Shown: positions 1 to 12,755, counted from the first letter of the stretch. The stretch is DNA of 64,000 bases from Pseudoclavibacter sp. AY1H1 (GCF_002931055.1 NZ_PSXX01000001.1:558001-622000), one strand, 5' to 3'. Numbers and translations: made by a program. Notes: generated from the letters alone by a model not told the origin.

Positions 1-32
1 CATGCTCGGCCGGGACCGCTCGCGACATCGTC

Positions 33-38
33 TAGCCT
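33..38 (+). promoter_or_regulatory. putative -10 box for the HAD gene
   Basis: A TAGCCT hexamer fits the TANNNT -10 pattern seen before many genes in this window. It would start the transcript about 75 bases before the TTG start at 120. No clear -35 is visible and the first 119 bases contain no other convincing gene. Confidence 0.3.
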
Positions 39-119
39 GGACGGCGGACCTGACGGCATGCCTCGCTCGCCCGGGACGCAGACGCAGTGACCGCATCCAT
101 CGAGCAGGAGGATCCACAG

Positions 120-989
120 TTGACCAGGCGCATCGTCTTCCTCGACATCGACGGCACGCTCATCGACGAGCGGGAGCACATCCAGCCCTCGACCGTCGAA
201 GCCGTGTCCCGAGCCCGGGACGCGGGACACCTGCTCTTCATCTGCACCGGCCGGTCCCGCGGCGAGATCTACCCGCAGATCCTCGACCTCGGCTTCGATG
301 GGATCGTGAGCGCCGGCGGGAGCTTCGTCTGGCTCGACGGCGAGACCCGCGTCTCGCGGACCATGTCCCTCGAGGACGCCGCGTTCGCCATCGACTTCTT
401 CACGGGCGCCGGCATCGACTTCTACGTGCAGAGCGACGCCGCCGTCGTCGCCAGCCCGGGGTTCCGCGCGCATCTGCGCCAACTCCTCGCGGCCGAGGTC
501 GCCGACTCGAACCGCGTCGAGTCTGACGGCGAGCTGCAGTTCGAGAAGTTCTTCGACGATGGAGGCGAGGTGCTGCGCGACGACATCGGCAAGATGTGCT
601 TCCTGAGCGCGGCCACGTCGATCGCCGAGATCCGCGCCGCTTTCGCGGGGCGCTTCGACGTCATCAACGCCACCGTGCCGGTTCTCGGTCCCCAAAGCGG
701 GGAGCTCCTGCAGCTCGGCGTCAACAAGGGGAGCGCGATTCTCGAGGTCTGCAGGATTCTGGATCTCGACCCGGCTGACACGATCGGCATCGGCGACAGC
801 ATCAACGACGTCGAGATGCTCCAGGTCACGGGCATCGGCATCGCCATGGGCAACGCCCCGGACGCCATCAAGGCCCACGCCGACCAGGTCACGACGGGCG
901 TCGACGACAACGGGGTGTGGAACGCGTTCGTCAGCAACGGCCTGATCACCGCAGACGCCTCGGTGGCGCCGACCGCCGCGTACGCCTGA
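120..989 (+). CDS. HAD-superfamily (Cof-type, IIB) hydrolase
   Basis: Predicted phosphatase of the haloacid dehalogenase superfamily, class IIB (Cof/YidA type), probably acting on a small phosphorylated metabolite in the cytoplasm; the substrate cannot be told. Motif I FLDIDGTL carries the catalytic Asp pair at residues 9 and 11. A conserved Lys lies near residue 203, and the Mg-binding motif GDSINDVEM near residue 225. About 289 residues is normal for the family. An upstream in-frame GTG at 87 is possible, but AGGAGG at 106-111 sits 8 bases before TTG 120, and the HAD fold begins right there, so the TTG start is preferred. It is followed by aroQ, which has its own promoter. Confidence 0.85.
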   Translation: MTRRIVFLDIDGTLIDEREHIQPSTVEAVSRARDAGHLLFICTGRSRGEIYPQILDLGFDGIVSAGGSFVWLDGETRVSRTMSLEDAAFAIDFFTGAGIDFYVQSDAAVVASPGFRAHLRQLLAAEVADSNRVESDGELQFEKFFDDGGEVLRDDIGKMCFLSAATSIAEIRAAFAGRFDVINATVPVLGPQSGELLQLGVNKGSAILEVCRILDLDPADTIGIGDSINDVEMLQVTGIGIAMGNAPDAIKAHADQVTTGVDDNGVWNAFVSNGLITADASVAPTAAYA

Positions 990-999
990 GGCCGATCGC

Positions 1000-1005
1000 T
1001 AGACT
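1000..1005 (+). promoter_or_regulatory. -10 box of a probable leaderless aroQ transcript
   Basis: TAGACT ends 7 bases before the aroQ ATG at 1013, so transcription would start at or next to the start codon. There is no Shine-Dalgarno sequence in between. Confidence 0.5.
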
Positions 1006-1012
1006 GGCCGGC

Positions 1013-1480
1013 ATGCGCATCCTCGTCCTCGGCGGCCCGAACCTCAACCGGCTCGGCACCCGCGAGCCCAAGACCTACGGCACCCAGACCCTGGACGACA
1101 TCATCGAACTCCTCCGCGAGCGAGCGGGGAGCGGCGTCGAGATCGATGCCCGCCAGTCGAACTTCGAAGGGCAGCTCGTCGAGTGGCTGCACGAGGCGGC
1201 CGACGCACGCACCCCGGTCATCCTGAATCCCGCAGCCCTCACGCACTACTCGATCGCGTTGCGCGATGCGGTCTCCATCGTGACGGAGACCGGCACTCCG
1301 CTCATCGAGGTGCACCTCTCGAACCCCCACGCTCGTGAGGTCTTCCGCCACACGAGTGTCATCTCGCCGGTCGCGACCGGCGTCGTCGCAGGGCTCGGCG
1401 CCGGTTCGTACCTCGCCGCGCTCGAGGGCATTCGGGCGATGAGCGAGGCGACGAGGCCCTCTCCAGAGACCCTGCACTAG
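1013..1480 (+). CDS. aroQ: type II 3-dehydroquinate dehydratase
   Basis: Converts 3-dehydroquinate to 3-dehydroshikimate in the shikimate pathway, and in quinate catabolism where that exists. It is a 155-residue type II (flavodoxin-like) enzyme. The N-terminal GPNLNRLGTREP with Arg17 and the following Tyr22 form the catalytic lid. NPAALTHYS has the catalytic His near residue 78, and EVHLSNPHARE is the substrate-phosphate/carboxylate motif. ATG 1013 is chosen because the family fold begins with MRILVLGGPNLN and a -10 box lies directly upstream; a longer in-frame reading back to 917 overlaps the HAD gene and is not needed. Dehydroshikimate-using genes also lie at the far end of this window. Confidence 0.95.
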   Translation: MRILVLGGPNLNRLGTREPKTYGTQTLDDIIELLRERAGSGVEIDARQSNFEGQLVEWLHEAADARTPVILNPAALTHYSIALRDAVSIVTETGTPLIEVHLSNPHAREVFRHTSVISPVATGVVAGLGAGSYLAALEGIRAMSEATRPSPETLH

Positions 1481-1596
1481 ACTTCTCCGGGGCCGCTGGG
1501 GCAAACGCCTCGCGCCGACAGCTCGCGCGTACCTCAACCAGGTGCCAATAACTGAAGAATCCCGCAGCACCGCGGGATGGACACGGAGAAACTTCC
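1478..1596 (+). promoter_or_regulatory. efp leader: -10 box and hairpin
   Basis: TAGACT at 1478-1483 overlaps the aroQ stop codon and could start a leader of about 105 bases for efp. ATCCCGC (1559-1565) pairs with GCGGGAT (1572-1578) in a 7-bp hairpin just before the GGAG ribosome site around 1585. Both are visible, but any function is inferred. Confidence 0.35.
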
Positions 1597-2160
1597 ATGG
1601 CAACTACGGCAGACATCAAGAACGGCGTTGTACTCCTCATCGAGAAACAGCTCTGGCAGGTCATCGACTTCCAGCACGTGAAGCCCGGCAAGGGCGGTGC
1701 GTTCGTGCGCACCAAGCTCAAGCAGGTCGTCAGCGGCAAGACCGTCGACCGCACGTTCAACGCTGGCGCCAAGATCGAGACCGCGACCGTCGACCGGCGC
1801 GACTTCCAGTACCTCTACCGCGACGGAGACGGCTACGTCTTCATGGACCAGAGCGACTACGACCAGATCACGCTCGACGAGAAGATCGTCGGCGACGCCG
1901 CGAAGTACATGCTCGAGCAGCAGAGCGTGCAGATCGCGCTCAACGAGGGCGAGCCTCTCTACATCGAGCTCCCGCCGTCCGTGGTCCTCGAGATCACGTA
2001 CACGGAGCCGGGCCTCCAGGGCGACCGCTCGAACGCCGGCACGAAGCCTGCGACCGTCGAGACGGGTGCCGAGATCCAGGTCCCGCTCTTCCTGAACGCC
2101 GGCACCAAGGTCAAGATCGACACCCGCACGGGCGACTACCTGGGCCGCGTCAACGACTAG
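1597..2160 (+). CDS. efp: translation elongation factor P
   Basis: Binds stalled ribosomes between the P and E sites and promotes peptide-bond formation at polyproline stretches. The 187 residues form the standard three-domain EF-P: a KOW-like N-terminal domain followed by two OB folds. The tip loop KPGKGGAF places the functional Lys at residue 32. The C-terminal signature is seen around [28 protein letters not shown]. The modification genes epmA and epmB are not nearby. The start has a GGAG ribosome site. The stop codon TAG shares one base with the GTG start of nusB, so the two are translated together. Confidence 0.97.
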   Translation: MATTADIKNGVVLLIEKQLWQVIDFQHVKPGKGGAFVRTKLKQVVSGKTVDRTFNAGAKIETATVDRRDFQYLYRDGDGYVFMDQSDYDQITLDEKIVGDAAKYMLEQQSVQIALNEGEPLYIELPPSVVLEITYTEPGLQGDRSNAGTKPATVETGAEIQVPLFLNAGTKVKIDTRTGDYLGRVND

Positions 2161-2567
2161 TGAGCGCGCGCACGAAGGCGCGCAAGCGCGCCATGGACAT
2201 CCTGTTCGCGTCGGATGTGCGGGGGACCCCGATTCCGGAGCTCCTCGGACAGGAAGCGGAACGGGCAGCAGATGAGCCCGACCGCGCCGCGAGCTGGCGC
2301 TACGCCAGGGAGATCGTGCTCGGCGTCATCGAGCACGCCGACGAGATCGACGGCTACATCGTCGAGACGGCCCGCGACTGGACGCTCGAGCGCATGCCGG
2401 CCCTCGACAGGTCGATCCTCAGGGTCGCCATCTGGGAGCTCAAGTACAACGACGAGATCCCCGCTGCGGTCGCCATCACCGAGGCGGTCAGCGCAGCTGG
2501 CGAGTACTCGACGGATGCGTCGGGCAAGTTCATCCACGGAGTGCTCGGCCGCATCAGCGAGCAGTAG
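2160..2567 (+). CDS. nusB: transcription antitermination factor NusB
   Basis: RNA-binding helical protein that, with NusE (S10), loads onto boxA in rRNA leaders and prevents premature termination. It has 135 residues. The N-terminal ARTKARKRAMDILFASD and the C-terminal VAITEAVSAAGEYSTDASGKFIHGVLGRI are characteristic of NusB. The GTG start at 2160 uses the last base of the efp stop codon (TAGTG), giving translational coupling. efp followed by nusB and the pyr genes is a common order in actinobacteria. Confidence 0.95.
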   Translation: MSARTKARKRAMDILFASDVRGTPIPELLGQEAERAADEPDRAASWRYAREIVLGVIEHADEIDGYIVETARDWTLERMPALDRSILRVAIWELKYNDEIPAAVAITEAVSAAGEYSTDASGKFIHGVLGRISEQ

Positions 2568-2732
2568 CCCGGTGCTAGGCTGGTGGCCTGGGTCGATGCC
2601 GCGAGAGCGGTGGAGGCCCAGGCCCCAGTCGGGTTCCGGCCGACCGGATCCCCTGCAGCTCGCCTGCAGTTTCGGCGGCTCCAGTCCAGACATCCTTTAA
2701 CACCGTCCAGTGAGGCGGGGAAGGAGGTCGAC
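2568..2732 (+). promoter_or_regulatory. pyr operon promoter and structured 5' leader
   Basis: TAGGCT at 2576-2581 is a likely -10 box, giving a leader of about 145 bases. Three nested or successive structures are visible. GGCCTGGG (2585-2592) pairs with CCCAGGCC (2617-2624) and encloses CCGC-GAGA-GCGG (2599-2610), a stem with a GNRA-type loop. An imperfect GGG/CCGG stem lies at about 2631-2654, and CTGCAG repeats at about 2654-2670. No U-tract terminator is seen, which favours control at translation rather than classical attenuation. Confidence 0.5.
2703..2718 (+). promoter_or_regulatory. PyrR-type RNA binding loop beside the pyrR ribosome site
   Basis: CGTCCAGTGAGGCG (2704-2717) matches 12 of 14 positions of the Bacillus PyrR-binding consensus ARUCCNGNGAGGYU. 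It folds as CCG-U-CC, loop AGUGA, then GG-CGG. AAGGAGG, the ribosome-binding site of pyrR, begins three bases after the hairpin at 2721. PyrR bound here with UMP could block initiation, as reported for mycobacterial pyr operons. Confidence 0.65.
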
Positions 2733-3292
2733 GTGTCCCAGCGAACCGTGCTGAATCACGACGACGTTCACAGAGCCCTCGTGCGCATCGCGCACCAGAT
2801 CCTCGAGCAGAACCGCGGGTCGAAGGACCTGCTCCTGCTCGGCATCCCGAGCCGCGGAGTTCCTCTCGCGAAGCGCCTCGCCAGTCTCATCGCTGGCTTC
2901 GAGGCCTCGAACGGAACCCACGTCGAAGCCGGCGATATCGCCGGTGCGCTCGACGTCACGATGTACCGCGACGACCTGCGGAGGGGCCCGGCGCGCGTCT
3001 CGCAGCCGACGCACATCCCCGTGGGCGGCATCGACGGCAAGACGATCGTGCTCGTCGACGACGTGCTCTTCTCGGGTCGGACCGTGCGCGCTGCGCTCGA
3101 CGCGCTGAGCGATACAGGCCGCCCGCGCGCCGTGCAGCTGGCCGTGCTCGTCGACCGAGGCCACCGGGAGCTGCCCATCCGCGCCGACTACGTGGGCAAG
3201 AACCTGCCCTCGGCACGGAGCGAGCGAATCGGCGTGGAGCTCACCGAGCTCGACGGCGGCGACCGCGTGGTCATCACGGACGGAGCTCGCGC

Positions 3293-3296
<4 letters not shown>
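2733..3296 (+). CDS. pyrR: bifunctional pyr operon regulator / uracil phosphoribosyltransferase
   Basis: PyrR senses UMP/UTP against PRPP, binds the pyr mRNA leader to lower expression, and usually has weak uracil phosphoribosyltransferase activity. It has 187 residues. The type I phosphoribosyltransferase PRPP loop is [19 protein letters not shown] (about residues 102-120). The PSRGVPLA and [17 protein letters not shown] segments are typical of PyrR. GTG 2733 follows AAGGAGG by 5 bases and the family fold starts there; an in-frame extension to 2583 runs through the structured leader and is rejected. It overlaps pyrB by ATGA. Confidence 0.93.
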
Positions 3297-4252
<956 letters not shown>

Positions 4253-4281
4253 ACCAGGGCCAAGGAAACGAGAGAGGCACC

Positions 4282-5625
4282 ATGACCACGCTGTACCGAG
4301 GCGCCCAGCTGCTTGGCGTCGACCCCGTCGACGTCCTCGTCAGCGGGACGACGATCACCGAGGTCGCGCCGGCCGGCACGATCGGCGTCGAGAGCGTGGA
4401 GAGCGTGATCGATGTCGAGGGACTCGTCCTGCTCCCCGGGCTCGTCGACCTCCACACCCACCTGCGCGAGCCGGGCTTCGAGTCGAGCGAGACCGTCCTG
4501 ACCGGCACACGCGCAGCGGCCTTCGGCGGCTACACGACGGTGTTCGCAATGGCGAACACCTCACCGGTGCAGGACACCGCCGGCGTCGTCGAGGCGGTAG
4601 CGGCGCTCGGCCGATCCGCCGGCTACGCCGACGTGCGACCGATCGGCGCCGTCACGGTCGGGCTCGGGGGAGAGCAGCTCTCGGAGATCGGGGCGATGGC
4701 CCAGTCGAACGCCGAGGTCCGGGTGTTCTCGGACGACGGCAAGTGCGTCTTCGACCCCCTGATCATGCGCCGCGCACTCGAATACGTGAAGGCCTTCGGC
4801 GGCGTCGTCGCACAGCACGCGCAGGACCCGCGCCTCACGGCCGGCGCGCAGATGAACGAGGGCGCCCTCTCCGCAGAGCTCGGTCTCGGCGGGTGGCCCG
4901 CCGTCGCCGAATCGTCGATCATCGCGCGCGACGCGCTCCTCGCCGACCACGTCGGGTCGCGCCTCCACGTCTGCCACGTCTCGACCAGGGAGGGCGTCGA
5001 CGTCGTCCGCTGGGCCAAGTCACGAGGCATCGACATCACTGCGGAGGTCACGCCTCACCACCTCCTGCTGACCGAGGAGCTCGTCCGCGGCTACGACGCG
5101 AGGTTCAAGGTCAACCCGCCGCTGCGCACCCAGGATGACGTGATCGCCGTGCGCGAGGCGCTCGCCGACGGCACGATCGACATCGTCGCAACCGACCACG
5201 CACCGCACCCGGTTGACGCCAAGGAGACCGAGTGGGATCAGGCTGCGATGGGCATGGTGGGCCTCGAGTCAGCCCTGCGCGTCGTGCAGCACACCATGGT
5301 CGACACCGGCGCGCTCACGTGGGCGGACGTCGCCCGGATCATGTCGGAGACCCCAGCCCGAATCGGCGGCGATGCCATCTCAGGCCGCCCCGTCGCGGCC
5401 GGCGAGCTCGCCAACCTCGTCTTCTACGACCCCGCTCCCACCGCCGACTTCACGACGGACTCGCTCGGCGGGAAGAGCATCAACTCGCCCTTCCTCGGCA
5501 TGCCGCTGCCCGGCCGGGTCGTGCACACGGTCTACCGGGGCACACGCACCTTGGACGATGGCGCGCTGCTGTCCGCCGAGGGTGCCGCTGACGCCGCCAA
5601 GGCCAGAGCGAAGGACCTCGCCTGA
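4282..5625 (+). CDS. pyrC: dihydroorotase
   Basis: Cyclises carbamoyl-aspartate to dihydroorotate. This is a 447-residue type I/class 1 amidohydrolase TIM barrel. The first zinc motif DLHTHLREPG has His58 and His60. DDGKCVF lies at the position of the metal-bridging region, HVCHVST and ITAEVTPHHLLL hold further metal His residues, and ATDHAPH carries the catalytic Asp. GTG 4249 overlaps the pyrB stop and is in frame, but ATG 4282 has GAGAGG five bases upstream and gives the usual N-terminus, so it is preferred. The stop codon overlaps the next gene (TGATG). Confidence 0.95.
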   Translation: MTTLYRGAQLLGVDPVDVLVSGTTITEVAPAGTIGVESVESVIDVEGLVLLPGLVDLHTHLREPGFESSETVLTGTRAAAFGGYTTVFAMANTSPVQDTAGVVEAVAALGRSAGYADVRPIGAVTVGLGGEQLSEIGAMAQSNAEVRVFSDDGKCVFDPLIMRRALEYVKAFGGVVAQHAQDPRLTAGAQMNEGALSAELGLGGWPAVAESSIIARDALLADHVGSRLHVCHVSTREGVDVVRWAKSRGIDITAEVTPHHLLLTEELVRGYDARFKVNPPLRTQDDVIAVREALADGTIDIVATDHAPHPVDAKETEWDQAAMGMVGLESALRVVQHTMVDTGALTWADVARIMSETPARIGGDAISGRPVAAGELANLVFYDPAPTADFTTDSLGGKSINSPFLGMPLPGRVVHTVYRGTRTLDDGALLSAEGAADAAKARAKDLA

Positions 5626-6167
5626 TGGACGATCGCGTACTCCCCGCGACGCTCACGATCGTCGCCTTCCTCATCATCGTCGTGCTCATGTGGCTCGGCT
5701 GGCGACGCCGCGTGCGAGGGCAGGCCGGAATCTCGTCGCCCCTCGAGGCGCCGCACTCGACCCAGCAGCCGCTCGGACACTGGCACGACGTCCACTACGT
5801 CTCGACAAGCCGCACGGGCGACGCGCTTGACCGGATCGTCGTGCCCCCACTCGGCTTCCGGGGACGAGCGGAGGTCACCGTGCTCCGTGAGGGGCCAGTC
5901 GTCCGGATCGCCGGCGAACGCGCCTTCTTCATCCCAGCGGGAGACATCGAGGCGACGATCGACGGCACCGTCACGATCGACCGCGTAGTCGAGAACGGCG
6001 GCCTGACGATCATCCGCTGGCTCCTGCCCGCCGACGAGCACGCGAACCCGCGCGTGAGCGTCGAGACTTCACTCCGAGTTGTCGACGCCACGGCGCGCGA
6101 ACAGCTCAAGACCGCGCTGCACTCGCTGCAGCTGACACCAGCCCCCACGACCGAGGAGTCCTCATGA
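5625..6167 (+). CDS. PH-like domain membrane protein of the pyr operon
   Basis: Small protein of 180 residues, function unknown. One membrane helix occupies about residues 6-26 ([21 protein letters not shown]), followed by positive charges, so the rest probably faces the cytoplasm. The soluble part from about residue 45 resembles the small beta-rich PH-like proteins found between pyrC and carA in many actinobacteria. No catalytic motif is visible. It overlaps pyrC by one base and carA by four, so it must be co-translated with both pathway enzymes; a role in placing or assembling them at the membrane is only a guess. Confidence 0.75.
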   Translation: MDDRVLPATLTIVAFLIIVVLMWLGWRRRVRGQAGISSPLEAPHSTQQPLGHWHDVHYVSTSRTGDALDRIVVPPLGFRGRAEVTVLREGPVVRIAGERAFFIPAGDIEATIDGTVTIDRVVENGGLTIIRWLLPADEHANPRVSVETSLRVVDATAREQLKTALHSLQLTPAPTTEESS

Positions 6168-7336
6168 CGCCACCAATTCCCGCCGTGCTCGTTCTGGAGG
6201 ACGGCACGCGATACGAGGGCGACGCCTACGGCGCCGTCGGCGAGACGCTTGGCGAGGTCGTCTTCTCGACAGGCATGACCGGCTACCAGGAGACCCTGAC
6301 CGACCCGAGCTACGCGGGCCAGATCGTCGTGCAGACGGCTCCGCACATCGGCAACACCGGCGTCAACGACGAGGACATGGAGTCGCGCCAGATCTGGGTC
6401 GACGGCTACGTCGTGCGCGACCCCTCCCGCGTCGTCTCCAACTGGCGCGCAGAGGACACCCTCGAGAACGCGCTGACGTCGACGAGCATCGTCGGCATCT
6501 CCGGTGTCGACACTCGGGCGCTCACGCGCCGCATCCGCAGCGAAGGCTCGATGCGAGGCGGCATCTTCTCGGGAGACGCGGCCGCGGCCGACGACGTCAC
6601 CCTGCTCGAGAAGGTGCGCTCCCAGCCGACCATGGCGGGACGCAACCTCAGCGACCTCGTCTCCACGCCGGAGGCCGTCGTGCACCCCTCCACGGGAACC
6701 GAGCGCATCGGATCCGTCGCGATCATCGACCTCGGCATCAAGACCGCGACGATCAAGGCGCTCGCCGAACGCGGCTTCGACGTGCACGTGCTCCCGCACG
6801 CCACGACGATCGAGCAGCTCCGCGAGCTCGCACCGACCGCCGTCTTCTACTCGAACGGACCGGGAGACCCTGCCTCGAGCGAGGCCCACGTCGAGCTGCT
6901 CCGCAACGTCCTCCGCGACGGGACTCCCTTCTTCGGCATCTGCTTCGGCAACCAGCTGCTCGGCCGCGCACTCGGGTTCGACACCTACAAGCTCCCCTTC
7001 GGGCACCGCGGCATCAACCAGCCCGTCGTGGACACGTTCTCGGGACGCATCGAGATCACCGCGCAGAACCACGGCTTCGCGGTCCAGGCACCGCTCGACG
7101 GGCCCGTCGAGACGCCAGCAGGCTTCGGGCGCGCCCAGGTGAGCCACATCGGACTGAACGACCAGGTCGTCGAGGGCCTCCGCTGCCTCGACATCCCGGC
7201 GTTCAGCGTGCAGTTCCACCCAGAGGCGGCGGCGGGCCCCCACGACTCCGCGCCGCTCTTCGACCAGTTCAGGGAGATGGTGCTCGAGCACCTCGCCTCC
7301 CCATCCACCCACACCAACGGCCAGGAGAACGCGTAA
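6164..7336 (+). CDS. carA: carbamoyl-phosphate synthase small subunit
   Basis: Glutaminase subunit that hydrolyses glutamine and passes ammonia to CarB for carbamoyl phosphate, which feeds both pyrimidine and arginine synthesis. It has 390 residues. The N-terminal CPSase_sm domain includes [18 protein letters not shown]. The class I amidotransferase domain has the nucleophile in [10 protein letters not shown] (Cys near 260) and the His/Glu pair in VQFHPEA (near 352). It starts within the stop of the PH-like gene and is two bases from carB. Confidence 0.97.
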   Translation: MTPPIPAVLVLEDGTRYEGDAYGAVGETLGEVVFSTGMTGYQETLTDPSYAGQIVVQTAPHIGNTGVNDEDMESRQIWVDGYVVRDPSRVVSNWRAEDTLENALTSTSIVGISGVDTRALTRRIRSEGSMRGGIFSGDAAAADDVTLLEKVRSQPTMAGRNLSDLVSTPEAVVHPSTGTERIGSVAIIDLGIKTATIKALAERGFDVHVLPHATTIEQLRELAPTAVFYSNGPGDPASSEAHVELLRNVLRDGTPFFGICFGNQLLGRALGFDTYKLPFGHRGINQPVVDTFSGRIEITAQNHGFAVQAPLDGPVETPAGFGRAQVSHIGLNDQVVEGLRCLDIPAFSVQFHPEAAAGPHDSAPLFDQFREMVLEHLASPSTHTNGQENA

Positions 7337-7338
7337 GC

Positions 7339-10638
<3,300 letters not shown>

Positions 10639-11529
10639 TTGACTGCAGCGATGGCGTCGCGTGCTGGAGTGGGCGGGTTCGGCCCGCGACTCCAGCACGC
10701 CGTGGAGGAGCGGGGCCGACTCTGCGTCGGCATCGATCCGCATGAGTTCCTGCTCGCCTCGTGGGGGCTGCCCGACACCGCGACCGGAGCCGAGGAGTTC
10801 GGCCTTCGCGTCGTCGAGGCCGCTGCCGGGCGCGTCGGCGTCGTCAAACCGCAGATCGCCTTCTTCGAGCGCTTCGGCTCTGCGGGGTTCTCGGCGCTCG
10901 AGTCCGTCCTCGCGGCGGCTCGGGACGCGGGCCTGCTCGTGATCGCCGACGTCAAGCGCGGCGACGTCGGCACGACCCTCGAGGCCTACGCGAAGGCCTG
11001 GCTCAAAGCGGGGTCTCCGCTCGAGGCCGACGCGATGACGGTGAACCCCTACCAGGGCTTCGACTCGCTCGCCGCGGCGCTCGAGCTCGCCGAGCGGCTC
11101 GGCAAGGGGCTGTTCGTGCTCGCTGCGACGTCGAACCCAGAGTCGACCTCGATCCAGACGGCTCGCCGTGATCGTGGAACGCAGCGCGGTGAGACCGTCG
11201 CGGGAGGCATCGCCAATCGTGCGGTCGCCTGGAACGCGCAGCACGCGAGCGGTGACCTCGGCTCGGTCGGGGTCGTCCTCGGCGGCACCGTCGACTTCGA
11301 CACCCTCGGCGTCGACCTCCCCGCCCTCGGCGGCGCACCCCGTACCCCGATCCTCGCTCCGGGCTTCGGCCACCAGGGGGCCGAGTTCGCGCAGATCAGA
11401 AGCACGTTCGGTGCAGCCACCGAATCACTCATCGTGAACGTCTCCCGGAGCGTCCTTGCTGCAGGACCCGATGGCATCGCCGGCGCCATCGACCGGCAGA
11501 CCGCAGAGCTGGAGAACGCCCTCTCATGA
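10639..11529 (+). CDS. pyrF: orotidine 5'-phosphate decarboxylase (type 2)
   Basis: Last step of UMP synthesis: OMP to UMP and CO2. It is the 296-residue long type 2 form common in actinobacteria. The early motif CVGIDPHEFLL and the catalytic stretch VIADVKRGDVGTTLEAYAKAW carry the Asp/Lys active-site network. VNPYQGFDSL and ILAPGFGHQGAE complete the phosphate site. TTG 10639 directly follows the carB stop and has AGAGGGGGG 8 bases before it; ATG 10651 is too far from that site. Orotate genes pyrD and pyrE are not in the window. Confidence 0.93.
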   Translation: MTAAMASRAGVGGFGPRLQHAVEERGRLCVGIDPHEFLLASWGLPDTATGAEEFGLRVVEAAAGRVGVVKPQIAFFERFGSAGFSALESVLAAARDAGLLVIADVKRGDVGTTLEAYAKAWLKAGSPLEADAMTVNPYQGFDSLAAALELAERLGKGLFVLAATSNPESTSIQTARRDRGTQRGETVAGGIANRAVAWNAQHASGDLGSVGVVLGGTVDFDTLGVDLPALGGAPRTPILAPGFGHQGAEFAQIRSTFGAATESLIVNVSRSVLAAGPDGIAGAIDRQTAELENALS

Positions 11530-12425
11530 CCCAGGTGCCACCCCCCGTCGACCGCGTCGCCGCTTCCAGGGCCGCGGTCCTCGCCCGCCAGGCCCGGGCC
11601 GAGGTCAAGCGAGCGCTCGCCACCGGAGCTCGCAGCCCCATCTCGGTGCTCGACGCGAGCCAGTCCCCGGAACACGCAGCCGAGCACTCGCTGCGCGTGA
11701 CCCAGTTCCTGCTGAGCATCCCGCACATCGGAGCCACCAAGCAGGCCCGCATCCTCGAGGAGCTGGCCATCTCGCCGTCCAAGCGCCTCGGTGGGCTCGG
11801 CCGCAACCAGCGCATCCGCCTCCGCGCCTTCCTGGAGGAACGACTCGGTGCGCAGAGCACCGGGAATCGCCTCGTGGTCCTGGCTGGCCCCACGGCAGTC
11901 GGCAAGGGCACGGTCGCCAACTACATCCGCGAGCACTACCCAGAAGTGGAGCTCTCCGTCTCCGCCACGACGCGCTCACCCCGGCCCGGCGAGGTCGACG
12001 GCGTCAACTACCACTTCACCGACGACGCCGGCTTCGACCGGCTCGTCGATCAGGAGCAGCTGCTCGAGTACGCGACCGTCCACAACGCCTTCAGGTACGG
12101 CACTCCGCGCGGCCCCATCGACGAAGCCATCTCCTCCGGCCGATCCGTCCTGCTCGAAATCGACATTCAGGGCGCCAGACAGGTCAGATCGCGCATGCCT
12201 GAGGCTAGACTGGTATTTTTGTTGCCTCCGAGCTGGGACGAGCTCGTGCGGCGCCTCGTGGGGCGCGGCACGGAATCACCCGAAGAACAGGCTCGGCGCC
12301 TCAAAACCGCGAAGATCGAACTCGCCGCCCAGGACGAGTTCGATGCACTGGTCGTCAACGACTCCGTGCCTGAGGCTGCGGCACGCGTAGTCGAACATCT
12401 GGGACTGAACAAGGAGCACGCATGA
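11526..12425 (+). CDS. gmk: mIHF-guanylate kinase fusion
   Basis: GMP kinase (GMP + ATP to GDP + ADP) carrying an extra N-terminal DNA-binding domain; 299 residues against about 200 for ordinary Gmk. Residues about 13-108 (RQARAEVKRAL, then SIPHIGATKQARILEELAIS, then RLGGLGRNQR) align with mycobacterial integration host factor mIHF, including the helix-two-turn-helix core. Residues about 113-299 are guanylate kinase with P-loop GPTAVGKGTV, the GMP-binding ATTRSPRPGEVDG and YHF stretch, and the lid. In mycobacteria mihF and gmk are separate neighbours, so this is a natural fusion. It overlaps pyrF and rpoZ by four bases each. Confidence 0.93.
   Translation: MTQVPPPVDRVAASRAAVLARQARAEVKRALATGARSPISVLDASQSPEHAAEHSLRVTQFLLSIPHIGATKQARILEELAISPSKRLGGLGRNQRIRLRAFLEERLGAQSTGNRLVVLAGPTAVGKGTVANYIREHYPEVELSVSATTRSPRPGEVDGVNYHFTDDAGFDRLVDQEQLLEYATVHNAFRYGTPRGPIDEAISSGRSVLLEIDIQGARQVRSRMPEARLVFLLPPSWDELVRRLVGRGTESPEEQARRLKTAKIELAAQDEFDALVVNDSVPEAAARVVEHLGLNKEHA
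12206..12211 (+). promoter_or_regulatory. possible internal promoter for rpoZ inside gmk
   Basis: TAGACT within gmk lies in a short patch of unusually AT-rich codons (AGA, GTA, TTT, TTG, TTG at about 12207-12225) that break the local GC-rich codon use. It could give rpoZ its own transcript with a leader of about 200 bases. No strong -35 is visible. Confidence 0.3.
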
Positions 12426-12748
12426 TTGAGAAGCCCAAGGGCATCATTGACCCGCCCATGGACGAGCTGCTGCAGCGCGTCGACAACAAGTACCAGCTGG
12501 TCATCTTCGCATCGCGTCGCGCGCGTCAGATCAACGACTACTACTCCGACCTGCACGACGGTGCGATCTACCAGAACGTCGGCCCGCTGATCGACTCCTC
12601 GATCGACGACAAGCCGCTCTCGATCGCGCTGCACGAGATCAACGAGCAGAAGATCGTCATGGTCGAGGCGCGTCCGCTCGAGACGCCGGACGACGTCATC
12701 GTCTTCGACGACGAGATCAACTTCGAAGACGACGCACCGCAGGCCTAG
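12422..12748 (+). CDS. rpoZ: RNA polymerase omega subunit
   Basis: Small subunit that helps assemble RNA polymerase by holding the beta-prime C-terminus. It has 108 residues. The family pattern is IDPPMDELLQRVDNKYQLVIFASRRARQIN, with the conserved LSIALHEINEQKI near residues 67-79. An acidic C-terminal tail follows. Its ATG overlaps the gmk stop (ATGA). The gmk-rpoZ-coaBC-metK-priA order is conserved in actinobacteria and is mirrored here. Confidence 0.96.
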   Translation: MIEKPKGIIDPPMDELLQRVDNKYQLVIFASRRARQINDYYSDLHDGAIYQNVGPLIDSSIDDKPLSIALHEINEQKIVMVEARPLETPDDVIVFDDEINFEDDAPQA

Positions 12749-12755
12749 CACGACC

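Noticed and set aside
2-526. Frame of 174 codons overlapping the HAD gene
   Set aside because: Arg-rich shadow of the HAD gene in another frame.
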